Below are positions 34,273 to 43,008 of a stretch of DNA of 64,000 nucleotides, piece after piece (position 1 is the first letter of the stretch; the number at the start of each line of letters is the position of its first letter). A model generated the notes under the pieces. The model worked only from the letters and a program-made list of their open reading frames with translations, was not told the DNA's origin and made no database searches. Position numbers and translations under genes: made by a program. This DNA is from WLNJ01 sp037131165 (lineage in GTDB: Bacteria > Actinomycetota > Thermoleophilia > Solirubrobacterales > Solirubrobacteraceae): contig JBAXRO010000002.1 of the NCBI GenBank assembly GCA_037131165.1, positions 10,070-74,069 of the forward strand, read 5' to 3'.

Positions 34273-36567
34273 GTGCTTCGAAGCGGAAGGACCCGAGTGG
34301 CGATGGCGGTCTTGGCCGCCGTTCTCGCCGCCCCGGCATCGAGTGCCTCCGCTGTGGACGTCGCGACACAGTTGGACGCGGGCGTCGGAGCGTCGAGCTC
34401 ATTCGTCGGCGGTGGGCACACCTGCGTCGTCACCACGACAGGCGGGATCAGATGCTGGGGCGACAACTCAACCGGCCAGCTGGGGGACGGCACCTTCGAC
34501 CAGCGAACGAGTCCGGTCACGGTCTCCGGGGTGTCGAACGCCGTGCAGGTCGCGAGCGGCGGCGACCACAGCTGCGCCCGCGTTACCAACGGGGACGTCT
34601 ACTGCTGGGGCGACAATACCTTCGGTCAAGTCGGCTCGGACCCGGAATCGGTGGCCAACTCCGCCACCGCCGTCAAGGTGGTCGGGGTGAGCGGGGCGAC
34701 CGCGATCACAGCCGGCTCGCAACACACGTGCGCGCTGCTTCCAAACAAGACCGTCTCATGCTGGGGCAATGGCCTGTGGGGTGTGCTGGGAGTCGATGAC
34801 GCGAACGGCAACTCGAGCTTCACCCCGCTCGCTGTGACCGGCCTCACCAACGTGACCCAGATCGCGGCCGGGGCAAGCCACACCTGCGCGTTGAGCGAAT
34901 CAGGGGGCGTCAGCTGCTGGGGAAGCAACGACTCCGGCCAGCTCGGTATCGGGACGCTCGAATGGATGCCGCTGCCGACCTCGATCGCCGGACTCACCGG
35001 GGTTGCGCAGCTCGCAGCCGGTGCGACCAACACCTGTGCGGCGATGACCGACAGATCGGTCAAGTGCTGGGGCGACAACACCTTCGGCCAGATCGGCGAC
35101 GCCACCGACACGAACCGCCTCACTCCCACAGCCGTGAGCGGACTGGCCGACGCTACCTCCGTGACTGTCGGCGACAGCTTCGCCTGCGCCCGGCTGGGCG
35201 GTGGTTCGGTCAAATGCTGGGGGGTGACCGACCCTGGCAGCCAGTGGTGCGAGGTCCTCTCCGGCACGTTGAAGAACTGCTTCAGCATCGTCGAGTACGG
35301 CGACCGAAGCCTCGACCCGACGATCGACCTCGCCGTCAACCCGGCGGCCGTCTCCTACACGCCGAAGGCAATCACCGGGATCGCGGATGCCGCCCAACTG
35401 TCGGCCGGCGACAGGCACCTGTGCATTCTGCGAGTCAACAGCAGCGTCGCCTGCCTGGGACTCAACGCCTACGGCCAGCTGGGCGACAAGACAACCACGG
35501 CCACGTCCGCTCCGGTCGCCGTCGCGGGCCTCGGAGCCACGTTGCCTCCCCCGACCGTCACGGGCGGTGTTCCGGCGGCGTTCACGAAGCTCACGTCGGC
35601 GACGATCTCCTTCACCGGTGAGGCGAAGTCGACATTCACCTGCTCGCTCGACGGGGGCAAGCCCGCGACCTGCACCAGCCCGCGCAGACTCACCCTCCTC
35701 AAGGACGGCACGCACAGCCTCTCGATCGTCCAGAAGAACCAATCCGGCGTCTCGAGCACGCCGACGGTGGTCACCTGGACAGTCGACACCAAGGCACCGG
35801 CAGCGCCGACCCTCAGCGGAGCCCCAACACCGTTCACCAACCTCAAGAACGCGTCGATCGCGATCACCGGAGAGACCGACGCCATCCTCTCCTGCTCGAT
35901 CAACGGCGGCCCGTTCAACCCCTGCGCCAACCCCACCACACTCAACTCACTCCCCGACGGCACTCACTCCCTCACCGCCCGACAAACCGACCGAGCCGGC
36001 AACACCAGCCCCAACGCGACTGCCAACTGGACAGTCGACACCAAGGCACCGGCAGCGCCGACCCTCAGCGGAGCCCCAACACCGTTCACCAACCTCAAGA
36101 ACGCGTCGATCGCGATCACCGGAGAGACCGACGCCATCCTCTCCTGCTCGATCAACGGCGGCCCGTTCAACCCCTGCGCCAACCCCACCACACTCAACTC
36201 ACTCCCCGACGGCACTCACTCCCTCACCGCCCGACAAACCGACCGAGCCGGCAACACCAGCCCCAACGCGACCGCCAAGTGGGTGGTCGACACGATCGCG
36301 CCCAGCCTGACCCGGAAGGTCGCTGGCTACATCACCCGCAGGGGGACGACCACTTCGATCGCCCTGCAGCCGGCCAAGGACCCGTCGGGGATCGCGTTCG
36401 TCGAGTATTCGACAGCGACCGCTTCGCCAGCGCCAACAGCCGAGCCGATCACCGCGAACGTCGTCAAGTATGAATCGCCCACGGTGATCAGAAAGTCCGT
36501 CGCCGTCAAGTGGCTGCGGATCCGGGACGGCGCCGGAAACACCTCCCCCTGGTACCGAGCGACCTGA
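34273..36567 (+). CDS. Secreted RCC1-repeat propeller with duplicated Ig-like domains
   Basis: A 764-residue exported protein. After a signal peptide (ending near ASSASA) come seven RCC1-type repeats, each with a Cys pair about ten residues apart (for example HTCVVTTTGGIRCWGDN), giving a likely seven-bladed propeller with one disulfide per blade. The last repeat has CLGLN in place of CWG. The C-terminal third holds one Ig-like repeat and two virtually identical 84-residue Ig-like repeats (35776-36279), then a short end domain. GTG 34273 is preferred for its TACTTT box and its basic n-region; GTG 34297 has GGAAGG 6 bases upstream and is the alternative. Role is likely surface binding; GTPase-exchange activity is not expected. 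Confidence 0.8.
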   Translation: MLRSGRTRVAMAVLAAVLAAPASSASAVDVATQLDAGVGASSSFVGGGHTCVVTTTGGIRCWGDNSTGQLGDGTFDQRTSPVTVSGVSNAVQVASGGDHSCARVTNGDVYCWGDNTFGQVGSDPESVANSATAVKVVGVSGATAITAGSQHTCALLPNKTVSCWGNGLWGVLGVDDANGNSSFTPLAVTGLTNVTQIAAGASHTCALSESGGVSCWGSNDSGQLGIGTLEWMPLPTSIAGLTGVAQLAAGATNTCAAMTDRSVKCWGDNTFGQIGDATDTNRLTPTAVSGLADATSVTVGDSFACARLGGGSVKCWGVTDPGSQWCEVLSGTLKNCFSIVEYGDRSLDPTIDLAVNPAAVSYTPKAITGIADAAQLSAGDRHLCILRVNSSVACLGLNAYGQLGDKTTTATSAPVAVAGLGATLPPPTVTGGVPAAFTKLTSATISFTGEAKSTFTCSLDGGKPATCTSPRRLTLLKDGTHSLSIVQKNQSGVSSTPTVVTWTVDTKAPAAPTLSGAPTPFTNLKNASIAITGETDAILSCSINGGPFNPCANPTTLNSLPDGTHSLTARQTDRAGNTSPNATANWTVDTKAPAAPTLSGAPTPFTNLKNASIAITGETDAILSCSINGGPFNPCANPTTLNSLPDGTHSLTARQTDRAGNTSPNATAKWVVDTIAPSLTRKVAGYITRRGTTTSIALQPAKDPSGIAFVEYSTATASPAPTAEPITANVVKYESPTVIRKSVAVKWLRIRDGAGNTSPWYRAT
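35776..36279 (+). repeat. 252-bp tandem duplication in RCC1 gene
   Basis: Two consecutive 252-base units (35776-36027 and 36028-36279), each coding for 84 residues. They differ at only two positions, both at the end of the unit (36021/36273 and 36027/36279). Synonymous sites are otherwise identical, so the duplication or a conversion event is very recent. Confidence 0.95.
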
Positions 36568-36592
36568 GTCCCTGGCCGCAGTGGCTTCTCCC

Positions 36593-36621
36593 TTGTGGCA
36601 GGTGCCGTGGGGGCGTAGCAT
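36593..36621 (+). promoter_or_regulatory. Promoter of pentapeptide-repeat gene (TTGTGG-N17-TAGCAT)
   Basis: A -35-like TTGTGG, 17-base spacer and TAGCAT -10 element; the ATG at 36630 follows after 8 bases, so the mRNA should be leaderless. Confidence 0.6.
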
Positions 36622-36629
36622 CAGACTCG

Positions 36630-37616
36630 ATGAGAACACCGAGGCAACCGGCGGTCGCCGCCGCCACGCTCGCCTGCTTGGTCGGCATTGCTCCCTTTGG
36701 CCTTGGGACGGCAACGGCCGCGGCCAAGATCCCCGGCTGCAAAGCCAAGAGCCTCCGCTCAGCGAACCTGAGCGGCTGCGACCTGAGGAAGGTGCGCGGG
36801 CTCGTGGGGGCCAACCTCTCAGGCAAGAACCTGACGAGAGCCAACCTCTCAGGCACGAACCTCTACGGGACGAACCTCAACAGGACACGGCTGGCCGGGG
36901 CCAACCTCGTGGGAGTCCGCTCCGGGAAGGTCCGTGGGAGGCCCGCCAGTCTGCCTCGCCCGTGGCGCCTGAGGTCAGGGTTCCTCCTCGGTCCCAGGGC
37001 ATCACTGTTGCGGGCGAACCTGACCGGAGCCGATCTCACCGGTCTCGACCTGACCGGAGCCAGCTTCAAGGAGGCCGACCTGACCGACGCCGACCTGAGC
37101 GATTCGGTTCTCGAGGGAGTGGCGTCGGGCGATGTTGCCGGTGAGCCCACGCTCCCGGACGCATGGGTTGTCAACAGCGGTTTCCTGATCGGCCCGCGCG
37201 CGAACCTCAAGGCTGCGGGCCTGAGCGGAGCCGACCTGAGCGGAGGAGTGTTCATGGCCGGCGCGAACCTTGCAGGCGCCGACCTGAGCGGAGCGAACCT
37301 GAGCGATGCGAAGCTGACGAACGCCAACCTCACCGGGGCAAACCTCGCCGAGGCGAAGCTGACGCTGGCGGGAATGACCCGGGCGAACCTGACGTCCGCC
37401 GACCTCAGCGGGGCCAAACTCGGCTTCACGAAGCTGCCCTACGCGAATCTGACGAAGGCCAACCTGACTGGGGCGTCGCTCAACTACACGACGATCCTCG
37501 GTGCCCGGTTCGCCCGAGCCGACCTGTCCGACGTCAAGAGCTCAAAGCTCTCGGGCGCACCGGCGAGCCTGCCGACCGGCTGGTCGGTAGTGGACGGCAA
37601 GCTCATCCAGGAGTGA
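36630..37616 (+). CDS. Secreted pentapeptide-repeat protein
   Basis: A 328-residue protein with a signal peptide (VAAATLACLVGIAPFGLGTATAAA) and a long run of pentapeptide repeats of the A(N/D)LxX type (ANLSG, ADLTG, AKLT), interrupted by two inserts of similar type, RPASLPRPW and EPTLPDAW, each followed by GFL[IL]GPRA. These inserts, and a third near the C-terminus (GAPASLPTGW), repeat with a constant spacing and may be turns or caps between quadrilateral beta-helix sections. Known pentapeptide proteins mimic DNA or bind partners, but an exported one is more likely structural or adhesive. Confidence 0.85.
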   Translation: MRTPRQPAVAAATLACLVGIAPFGLGTATAAAKIPGCKAKSLRSANLSGCDLRKVRGLVGANLSGKNLTRANLSGTNLYGTNLNRTRLAGANLVGVRSGKVRGRPASLPRPWRLRSGFLLGPRASLLRANLTGADLTGLDLTGASFKEADLTDADLSDSVLEGVASGDVAGEPTLPDAWVVNSGFLIGPRANLKAAGLSGADLSGGVFMAGANLAGADLSGANLSDAKLTNANLTGANLAEAKLTLAGMTRANLTSADLSGAKLGFTKLPYANLTKANLTGASLNYTTILGARFARADLSDVKSSKLSGAPASLPTGWSVVDGKLIQE

Positions 37617-37626
37617 CTCGGTTGGC

Positions 37627-38340
37627 TTGGCGGATAACTCCCCGCCCCACCTGCGGCTTGGAGTGACTAAACCCGATTCACCTCAGGAGACGAACTCTGA
37701 GCCTTCGTCACGTCGGCGCAGCTTGCTTGCCGCGCTCCTGTTGATCGTTGCGGTCGGGCTGCTCTGGCTGGTCGCGGTGACAGCCGGAGACGCGCCCGGG
37801 GATCGTCGGATCGACGCTTGGGCGCAGAGGCTGTTCTACGACTGGCGGGTGGATGGCCCGCGCGACGGGGCGGCCGTCCTCACCTGGCTGGTGGACTCCC
37901 TCAAGGCGATCGGGGACCCCCTGCCGGCCGCCCTGCTGACCCTTGGCGCGGTCGCTGCCGTCGCCCTGAGGATGGGACCGAGGTACGGACTCCTCCTGCT
38001 CTCAGCTGCCACCGTCGGACTAGCGACGACCGCGATGAAGATCGTCGCGCCGCGACCCGGAGTCGCCGATGGAACACCGAGCTTCCCGAGTGGCCACACG
38101 GCCTATGCCACCGCCGTCCTCGGCACTGCCGCCGCGCTGGCCATCGAACGCGGCCATCGCCGCACAGCGGCGGCAGCGTGCGCGGCGATCTTCCTGATGG
38201 GGGCGACTCGGGTGATCGGCGGCGGCCACTGGCTGAGTGACGTGCTCGCCGGCTACGCGCTCGGCGGGGCATGGCTGCTGCTGATCCTCGCCTTCGGGAT
38301 GCCGTGGGCAAGGAGAGGTGGCGACGGGGTCAAGGAGTGA
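37627..38340 (+). CDS. PAP2 family lipid phosphatase
   Basis: A 237-residue membrane protein with the three PAP2 phosphatase motifs: KIVAPRP (KxxxxxxRP type), FPSGHTAYATAV (PSGH) and GGGHWLSDVLAGY (SRxxxxxHxxxD-like, with His and Asp). About five helices. It dephosphorylates lipid phosphates, possibly undecaprenyl pyrophosphate, on the outer face, acting beside the glycosyltransferases. The start is uncertain: TTG 37627 (AGGAG 12 bases upstream) or GTG 37663. Confidence 0.85.
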   Translation: MADNSPPHLRLGVTKPDSPQETNSEPSSRRRSLLAALLLIVAVGLLWLVAVTAGDAPGDRRIDAWAQRLFYDWRVDGPRDGAAVLTWLVDSLKAIGDPLPAALLTLGAVAAVALRMGPRYGLLLLSAATVGLATTAMKIVAPRPGVADGTPSFPSGHTAYATAVLGTAAALAIERGHRRTAAAACAAIFLMGATRVIGGGHWLSDVLAGYALGGAWLLLILAFGMPWARRGGDGVKE

Positions 38341-38359
38341 ACTGTCAGGATCGGGCTCG

Positions 38360-39754
38360 ATGACCGCCAGCGGCTACTTCAACGGTCCGTGGCCAGCCGA
38401 AGACGGCGGCGCGCGGCGACTCCAAGCACCCCATGGTGAGCAGGGCCTCGGTATCGAGGCCGGCGAGTCGCTCTCCGTCTTGGCGGCACGCAGGGTCGGC
38501 GGAATCCAGATGATCGTCCGCGGCCCCGGGGACTCGATGTACGCACTGCGATCGATCCTCGGTCGCAGGGCGTTGCTCGACCCGGCGGAAACAGTGATCG
38601 AGCGGATCGACCCAATCACGCTCGAGTCTCTGGCCGAATCGCCCAGCCTGCCTGCTGGCCCCTGGTGGGCAGGAGGTCTGGCCGTCCTCGCCGACGGCGG
38701 AGTCGTCGCGATCAGCGGGCGCTGGGCCCACCGACTCGATCCCGACTCACTGCAGCCGACAGCCGCACGGGAACTCCCTGTTGACGCCCCGTACAACTCA
38801 TTCGTCGCCCTCGCCGACGGGACCCTCGTGACCAAGGACTTCGACCGTTCGCTCAACCGTCCCGCGACGCTTCTCGCACTGGACCCAGTCACGCTGGAAG
38901 ACCGGGCTTCCCCCCTCCGCCTGCCCGAGACCGTGATCGCGCGGCTCAGCGCCGACTCGACAGAGATCTACGCGGTCGGGGTCAACCGCGCGATGAGGAT
39001 CCGCTGGGATGGAGCCGATCTCTCCCTCGACGATTGGCAGCACCACTACCGGACCGGGTCAGGCGGCGGCTACGGATGGGACCCGGTGATCGCAGCCGGG
39101 AGACTGTGGTTCCTCGATCAGGGGCGCCACCGCTTCCGCCTTTCGATGCGCGGCTCCGGACTCGACAAGGGGCCGGTCAGGCTGCACTCGATCCCACTGG
39201 ACGACGCATCCGGCGCGACGTCTGTCGTGATCTGCGGCGAGCCATACGGGGCGATCACCAACCCGCCGCTGATCGACCCGGAAAGGATGATCGCCGTCGG
39301 CTACGACACGGCCAACGGCAGGATGACAGCGTTCGACATCCCCGAAACGCCATCGGCCGAACCGACGCCGAGATGGCGCAAGGCGATCGACAGCGGGCCT
39401 CACCTGTTGCGCTGGGCCGAGACCGGCGAGATGCTCGCCTGCGACCACAGGGCCCCCTGGCCGCTCGGGACGAGGTCCGGATCGCGCCTGCTCGACACCG
39501 CACTCTCCGATGCGTTGCGCCTGTCGGGAGAGCGCACTCCACACCTCGAACCGAAGCTCGCCGAGCGGCTCGCCGGCGAGGACGCCGTCGTGCTCGACAT
39601 CGAGACCGGCGAGGAGAAGGGACGAGCAAGACTGCCCGTGCTTTCGCAGTCGGTGATGTTCCCGACGGCAGGGGCCAACCGAGACGCGATCCTGACGACG
39701 ATGACAGCGATATTCAGGGTCGGGCCGGGCAGCCCGAAGCCGATCCAGACCTGA
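38360..39754 (+). CDS. Unrecognised propeller-like protein
   Basis: A 464-residue soluble protein with no signal peptide or membrane helix. Beta-rich repeats with the form LAVLADGGVVAISGRWAHRLD, FVALADGTLVTKDF and IYAVGVNRAMRIRW are spread over the chain and look like propeller blades. I cannot assign a family. It begins 19 bases after the PAP2 gene (AGGAT before ATG 38360), so it may be co-transcribed with it. Its Trp-rich WDPVIAAGRLWFLDQGRH segment is a notable conserved-looking core. Confidence 0.55.
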   Translation: MTASGYFNGPWPAEDGGARRLQAPHGEQGLGIEAGESLSVLAARRVGGIQMIVRGPGDSMYALRSILGRRALLDPAETVIERIDPITLESLAESPSLPAGPWWAGGLAVLADGGVVAISGRWAHRLDPDSLQPTAARELPVDAPYNSFVALADGTLVTKDFDRSLNRPATLLALDPVTLEDRASPLRLPETVIARLSADSTEIYAVGVNRAMRIRWDGADLSLDDWQHHYRTGSGGGYGWDPVIAAGRLWFLDQGRHRFRLSMRGSGLDKGPVRLHSIPLDDASGATSVVICGEPYGAITNPPLIDPERMIAVGYDTANGRMTAFDIPETPSAEPTPRWRKAIDSGPHLLRWAETGEMLACDHRAPWPLGTRSGSRLLDTALSDALRLSGERTPHLEPKLAERLAGEDAVVLDIETGEEKGRARLPVLSQSVMFPTAGANRDAILTTMTAIFRVGPGSPKPIQT

Positions 39755-39775
39755 CCTCCCGGCCAAGACCGGGAG

Positions 39776-39781
39776 TATTGT
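39776..39781 (+). promoter_or_regulatory. Putative -10 element (TATTGT) of leaderless GT-C gene
   Basis: TATTGT lies 6 bases before the GTG at 39788. Confidence 0.5.
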
Positions 39782-39787
39782 GGCGCC

Positions 39788-41296
39788 GTGGAGGAGCGGG
39801 AGCCAGTCAAGCGACCCACCGGGCCTCGCTGGGCGGCAGCGGTTGGACTGATAACGCTGCTCGCGGCCGTGCCGAGACTGATCGCGATGAGGGAGGGCCT
39901 CGCCTGGGACGAGCTCTACCTCTACTCGCTCGTTCACGACCAGGGCCTCGGGGCGATGCTCGATGCCGTCCGCGCAACCGAGAAGACGCCGCCGCTCGGG
40001 TTCGTGACGGCCTGGCTTCCGGACCGGCTGGGCGGACCACCCCAACTGATCAGGCTGCCCGCACTGATCGCCGGGCTCTCGTTGGTGCCACTGACGGCCC
40101 TGCTCGCCAGGCGAGCCTTCGGCTCAACAGCCGGATTGGCCGCCGCCGCCCTGGCGGCCGCCAGTCCGTTCCTGCTGTTCTACTCGGTCGAAGCTCGCTC
40201 CTACTCGCTCACCGCGGCCCTCGCGCTCGGATCGACCCTCCTGCTGTTGAGGGCGCTCGACAACGCCTCGAAGCGGGACTGGGTCGCCTACTCGTTGCTC
40301 GGCGCGGCGGCGTTGATGAGCCACTACACGGCCGTGTCGGTGCTCGCGGTCCAGTTCGGCTGGGCGTTGGCGACTCGCCCCGACCGACGTCGGGCCGCGC
40401 TGCTGGCGCAGGCCGCCCCGCTCCTCGCCACTCTCGCCTGGCTGCCCTCGATGGCCGATCAGGTGCGCAACTCCAGTGACGAGCTGGCCCGGCTCTCCGC
40501 CGCGGCTCCGCTCTCGCTCGACACTCTCGGCAGGCTGATCGGACGCACCCTGGTCGGCAACCCGTTCGTCGCGCTCGACCGGGTTCCGGGATCAGCGGCG
40601 CTCGTAGCGATCGCGATCGGAGCGACGATCGCCGCGGGATTCGCGCTCGCTCGCTTTGTCGAATGGTCGAGGCTCGACGAAAGGCCGAAGCCGAAAGCGG
40701 AGACGATGCTGCTTGTCCTGATCGCGGTCGCTCCGCTGGCATTGGCCCTGCTCGTCAGCCTGCAGCCGAAGCAGAGCATGCTGCTGCCGCGGAACGTCCT
40801 CGTCGGCCTGCCCGCCGCGCTCGCGCTGGTTTCGGCACTGCTGGTGAGGCCGCCGCGGCCCGCTGCCGCCGCGGCCTGCGCGCTCGTCATCGGAGGCCTC
40901 GCCGTCGGCTCCGCCGTGGCCTTGACGGAGGGGCGCCGCCCGGCATCGCGCGAGGCCGCGCTGGCCGTCTCCTCGCGCTGGAAGCCGGGAGACAGGATCC
41001 TCGATCTCTGCTGCATCGCTGGCGCACGCGGCCCGCTCGGGACGGCAGTAGCGATCAACCTGCCCGAGGACAGGAGAGCCGCGCTCTCCATCGTGACCCT
41101 TCGTGGAAACGGGATCTACGACGAGGTACTCCGTGAGCGGGGCCGCCTGTTTGTGATCGGATCAAGGATCGAAGGCAACAAGGACCTGATCCTGTTCAGC
41201 CCCCCGAAGGGATGGCCGGATGCCTACCGTCCGGTTTGGAGCAAGCGCTGGCCCGGGGTCGTCGAGACGGAGGCGATCGAGTACGTCCCCCGCTGA
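39788..41296 (+). CDS. GT-C glycosyltransferase (paralogue of 32666-34159)
   Basis: A 502-residue membrane protein with about ten helices and the GT-C Asp-Glu loop in LAWDELYLYSLV. YSVEARSYSLTAALALGSTLLLL and the following HYTAVSVLAVQFGWAL align with the same features of the first GT-C protein (YSVEARPYSLLML, HYSGVGVLAAQFGWAV), so the two are paralogues. It likely uses a polyprenyl-phosphate sugar outside the membrane. GTG 39788 is supported by its -10 element. The end is convergent with purT over a shared hairpin. Confidence 0.8.
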   Translation: MEEREPVKRPTGPRWAAAVGLITLLAAVPRLIAMREGLAWDELYLYSLVHDQGLGAMLDAVRATEKTPPLGFVTAWLPDRLGGPPQLIRLPALIAGLSLVPLTALLARRAFGSTAGLAAAALAAASPFLLFYSVEARSYSLTAALALGSTLLLLRALDNASKRDWVAYSLLGAAALMSHYTAVSVLAVQFGWALATRPDRRRAALLAQAAPLLATLAWLPSMADQVRNSSDELARLSAAAPLSLDTLGRLIGRTLVGNPFVALDRVPGSAALVAIAIGATIAAGFALARFVEWSRLDERPKPKAETMLLVLIAVAPLALALLVSLQPKQSMLLPRNVLVGLPAALALVSALLVRPPRPAAAAACALVIGGLAVGSAVALTEGRRPASREAALAVSSRWKPGDRILDLCCIAGARGPLGTAVAINLPEDRRAALSIVTLRGNGIYDEVLRERGRLFVIGSRIEGNKDLILFSPPKGWPDAYRPVWSKRWPGVVETEAIEYVPR

Positions 41297-41309
41297 GTCG
41301 CGCTCAGCG
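41291..41309. terminator. Bidirectional hairpin between convergent genes
   Basis: CGCTGAG and CTCAGCG form a perfect 7-bp stem around TCGCG; it overlaps both stop codons (plus-strand GT-C and minus-strand purT). Confidence 0.45.
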
Positions 41310-42509
41310 GACGGAGACGGACGAGGCTGCCGCGCGGGCGCGCGCCCGCGCGGAATCGGTGTCGGGGCCAGTCGCCAGGACGACACCCATCCTCCTGCCG
41401 GGCCTCGAGTCGGGCTTGCCGAAGAGCCTCAGGTCAACCTCCGGATCGTCGGCGAGTGCTTTTGCGGCTCCTTCGATCAGGGGGTGGTCGGCTTCAGCCT
41501 CGGCGAGGACTACTGCGCTGGCGCCCGGCGCGATCAACGGGATCTCGCCTCCCGGCACCGCGAAGCCAAGGATCGCCCTGACGTGGAGCGCGAACTCCGG
41601 AAGCGCCTGGGTCGCCATCGTCACCATGCCGGTGTCGTGCGGTCGGGGCGAAACCTCGCTGAAGAGGACCTCGTCGCCGCGGATGAACAGCTCGACCCCG
41701 AAGATGCCGCGGCCACCGAGGGCGTCGGTGACGGCAGTCGCGATCTCGCGTGAGCGGACCAGCGCGGTCTCGCTCATTGCTTGCGGCTGCCATGACTCGC
41801 GGTAGTCGCCGTCGACCTGCACATGACCGATCGGCGCGCAGAACGAGGTTCCTCCGGCATGGCGGACCGTCAGCAGCGTGATCTCATAGTCGAACTCGAC
41901 GAAGCCTTCGACGATCACCCTCCCTGCCCCCGTCCTCCCGGCCTCCTGAGCGTAAGCCCACGCCGCGGGGCCGCCATCGGGCTGCGAGACGACCGACTGC
42001 CCCTTCCCCGACGACGACATCACGGGCTTGACGACGCAGGGGACGCCGACTTCGGCGACGGCGGCGGCAACCTCCTCCTCGCTGTCGCAGAACCGGTAAG
42101 GCGAAGTCGGCATGCCGAGCTCCTCGGCCGCGAGACGGCGAATCCCCTCACGGTCCATGGTCAGGCGCGCTGCCCTCGCAGTCGGCACGACATGCACCCC
42201 TTCCGCCTCGAGCAGTTCGAGCTCGGCGGTGGCGATCGCCTCGATCTCAGGCACGACCAGCAGACGGGCGCACGGGCGGGCCCGCTCGGCCTCGATCAGC
42301 GCGCGGAGCTCAGCCGGGTCGGTCATGTCGATCACGGCCGAACGGTCAGCGATCCGCTGGGCGGGAGCGCCCGCGTAGCGATCGACGGCCACGACCTCGC
42401 AGCCGAGCCGCTGCGCCTCGATCACGACTTCCCGACCGAGCTCGCCCGAGCCGAGCAGGACCAGCCGAACGGCCGCCTCGCTGCCCGGGACTCCGATCGC
42501 ATCACTCAC
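41304..42509 (-). CDS. purT: Formate-dependent phosphoribosylglycinamide formyltransferase
   Basis: A 401-residue ATP-grasp enzyme that makes formylglycinamide ribonucleotide from GAR, formate and ATP, the third step of purine synthesis. Seen: N-terminal LLGSGELGREVVIEAQRLGCEVVAVDRY, the ATP-grasp region PCVVKPVMSSSGKGQSVV, RVIVEGFVEFDYEITLLTVR, and GRGIFGVELFIRGDEVLFSEVSPRPHDTGMVT, all diagnostic of PurT. GTG 42509 is selected because TATTGT lies 7 bases upstream. It shares a 45-base divergent intergenic region with a cupin gene. Confidence 0.95.
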   Translation of the reverse strand: MSDAIGVPGSEAAVRLVLLGSGELGREVVIEAQRLGCEVVAVDRYAGAPAQRIADRSAVIDMTDPAELRALIEAERARPCARLLVVPEIEAIATAELELLEAEGVHVVPTARAARLTMDREGIRRLAAEELGMPTSPYRFCDSEEEVAAAVAEVGVPCVVKPVMSSSGKGQSVVSQPDGGPAAWAYAQEAGRTGAGRVIVEGFVEFDYEITLLTVRHAGGTSFCAPIGHVQVDGDYRESWQPQAMSETALVRSREIATAVTDALGGRGIFGVELFIRGDEVLFSEVSPRPHDTGMVTMATQALPEFALHVRAILGFAVPGGEIPLIAPGASAVVLAEAEADHPLIEGAAKALADDPEVDLRLFGKPDSRPGRRMGVVLATGPDTDSARARARAAASSVSVR

Positions 42510-42516
42510 CGTCGGG

Positions 42517-42522
42517 ACAATA
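42517..42522 (-). promoter_or_regulatory. Putative -10 element (TATTGT) of leaderless purT
   Basis: TATTGT on the minus strand, 7 bases from the GTG at 42509. Confidence 0.5.
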
Positions 42523-42541
42523 CGCACCCCGGTCGGTCGGT

Positions 42542-42547
42542 TAGATT
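42542..42547 (+). promoter_or_regulatory. Putative -10 element (TAGATT) of leaderless cupin gene
   Basis: TAGATT is 7 bases before the ATG at 42555. Confidence 0.5.
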
Positions 42548-42554
42548 TCTGCCC

Positions 42555-42923
42555 ATGCTCGAACCCCCGCATCTCGATTCGCTTGAGCCGTTCATCACCG
42601 TTGACGGCTCGTCGATCCGCGAGCTGGCGCATCCGTCGTGGACGGCGGCCGCAAACCAATCGCTGGCCGAGGCGACGCTCGGCCCCGGAGGCAAGACGGC
42701 CGAGCACTACCACCCGGTCGCCGAGGAGATCTACCACTTCACTTCAGGGAGCGGCAGGATGCGACTCGGCGATGAGGAGTTCGACGTGCGGGTGGGCCAT
42801 GCGGTGGTGATCCCCCCGGGCGTCCCCCACAAGATTTGGAACACCGGCGAGGGTGACCTCGTCCTGCTCTGTTGTTGTGCCCCGGCGTACAGCGACGACG
42901 ACGTCGTGATGACCGGCCGCTGA
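42555..42923 (+). CDS. Small cupin domain protein
   Basis: A 122-residue single-domain cupin. The two conserved motifs are EHYHPVAEEIYHFTSGSGRMRLG (metal-binding His and Glu) and GHAVVIPPGVPHKIWN (the third His). It resembles mannose-6-phosphate-isomerase-like cupins of unknown substrate. Leaderless start at ATG 42555 is suggested by the TAGATT box. It is divergent from purT and monocistronic. Confidence 0.85.
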   Translation: MLEPPHLDSLEPFITVDGSSIRELAHPSWTAAANQSLAEATLGPGGKTAEHYHPVAEEIYHFTSGSGRMRLGDEEFDVRVGHAVVIPPGVPHKIWNTGEGDLVLLCCCAPAYSDDDVVMTGR

Positions 42924-42935
42924 TCCGGTTTGCGG

Positions 42936-42965
42936 TTGACAATCCGTCGCAATTGGCTCTAGTCT
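42936..42965 (+). promoter_or_regulatory. Consensus-like promoter of sulfatase gene (TTGACA-N18-TAGTCT)
   Basis: TTGACA at 42936-42941, an 18-base spacer and TAGTCT at 42960-42965. The start codon at 43009 follows after a 5' leader of about 37 bases with a purine-rich ribosome binding site (AAGGGGAAGAG). Confidence 0.75.
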
Positions 42966-43008
42966 CGGTCAGCCTGCCGGAGGAGCAGGTTCGACTCAAG
43001 GGGAAGAG

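Noticed and set aside
36780..37616. Regular short DNA repeats that could suggest a CRISPR array
   Set aside because: The units are 15 bases, in frame, and encode pentapeptide repeats; there are no spacers of constant length and no cas genes.
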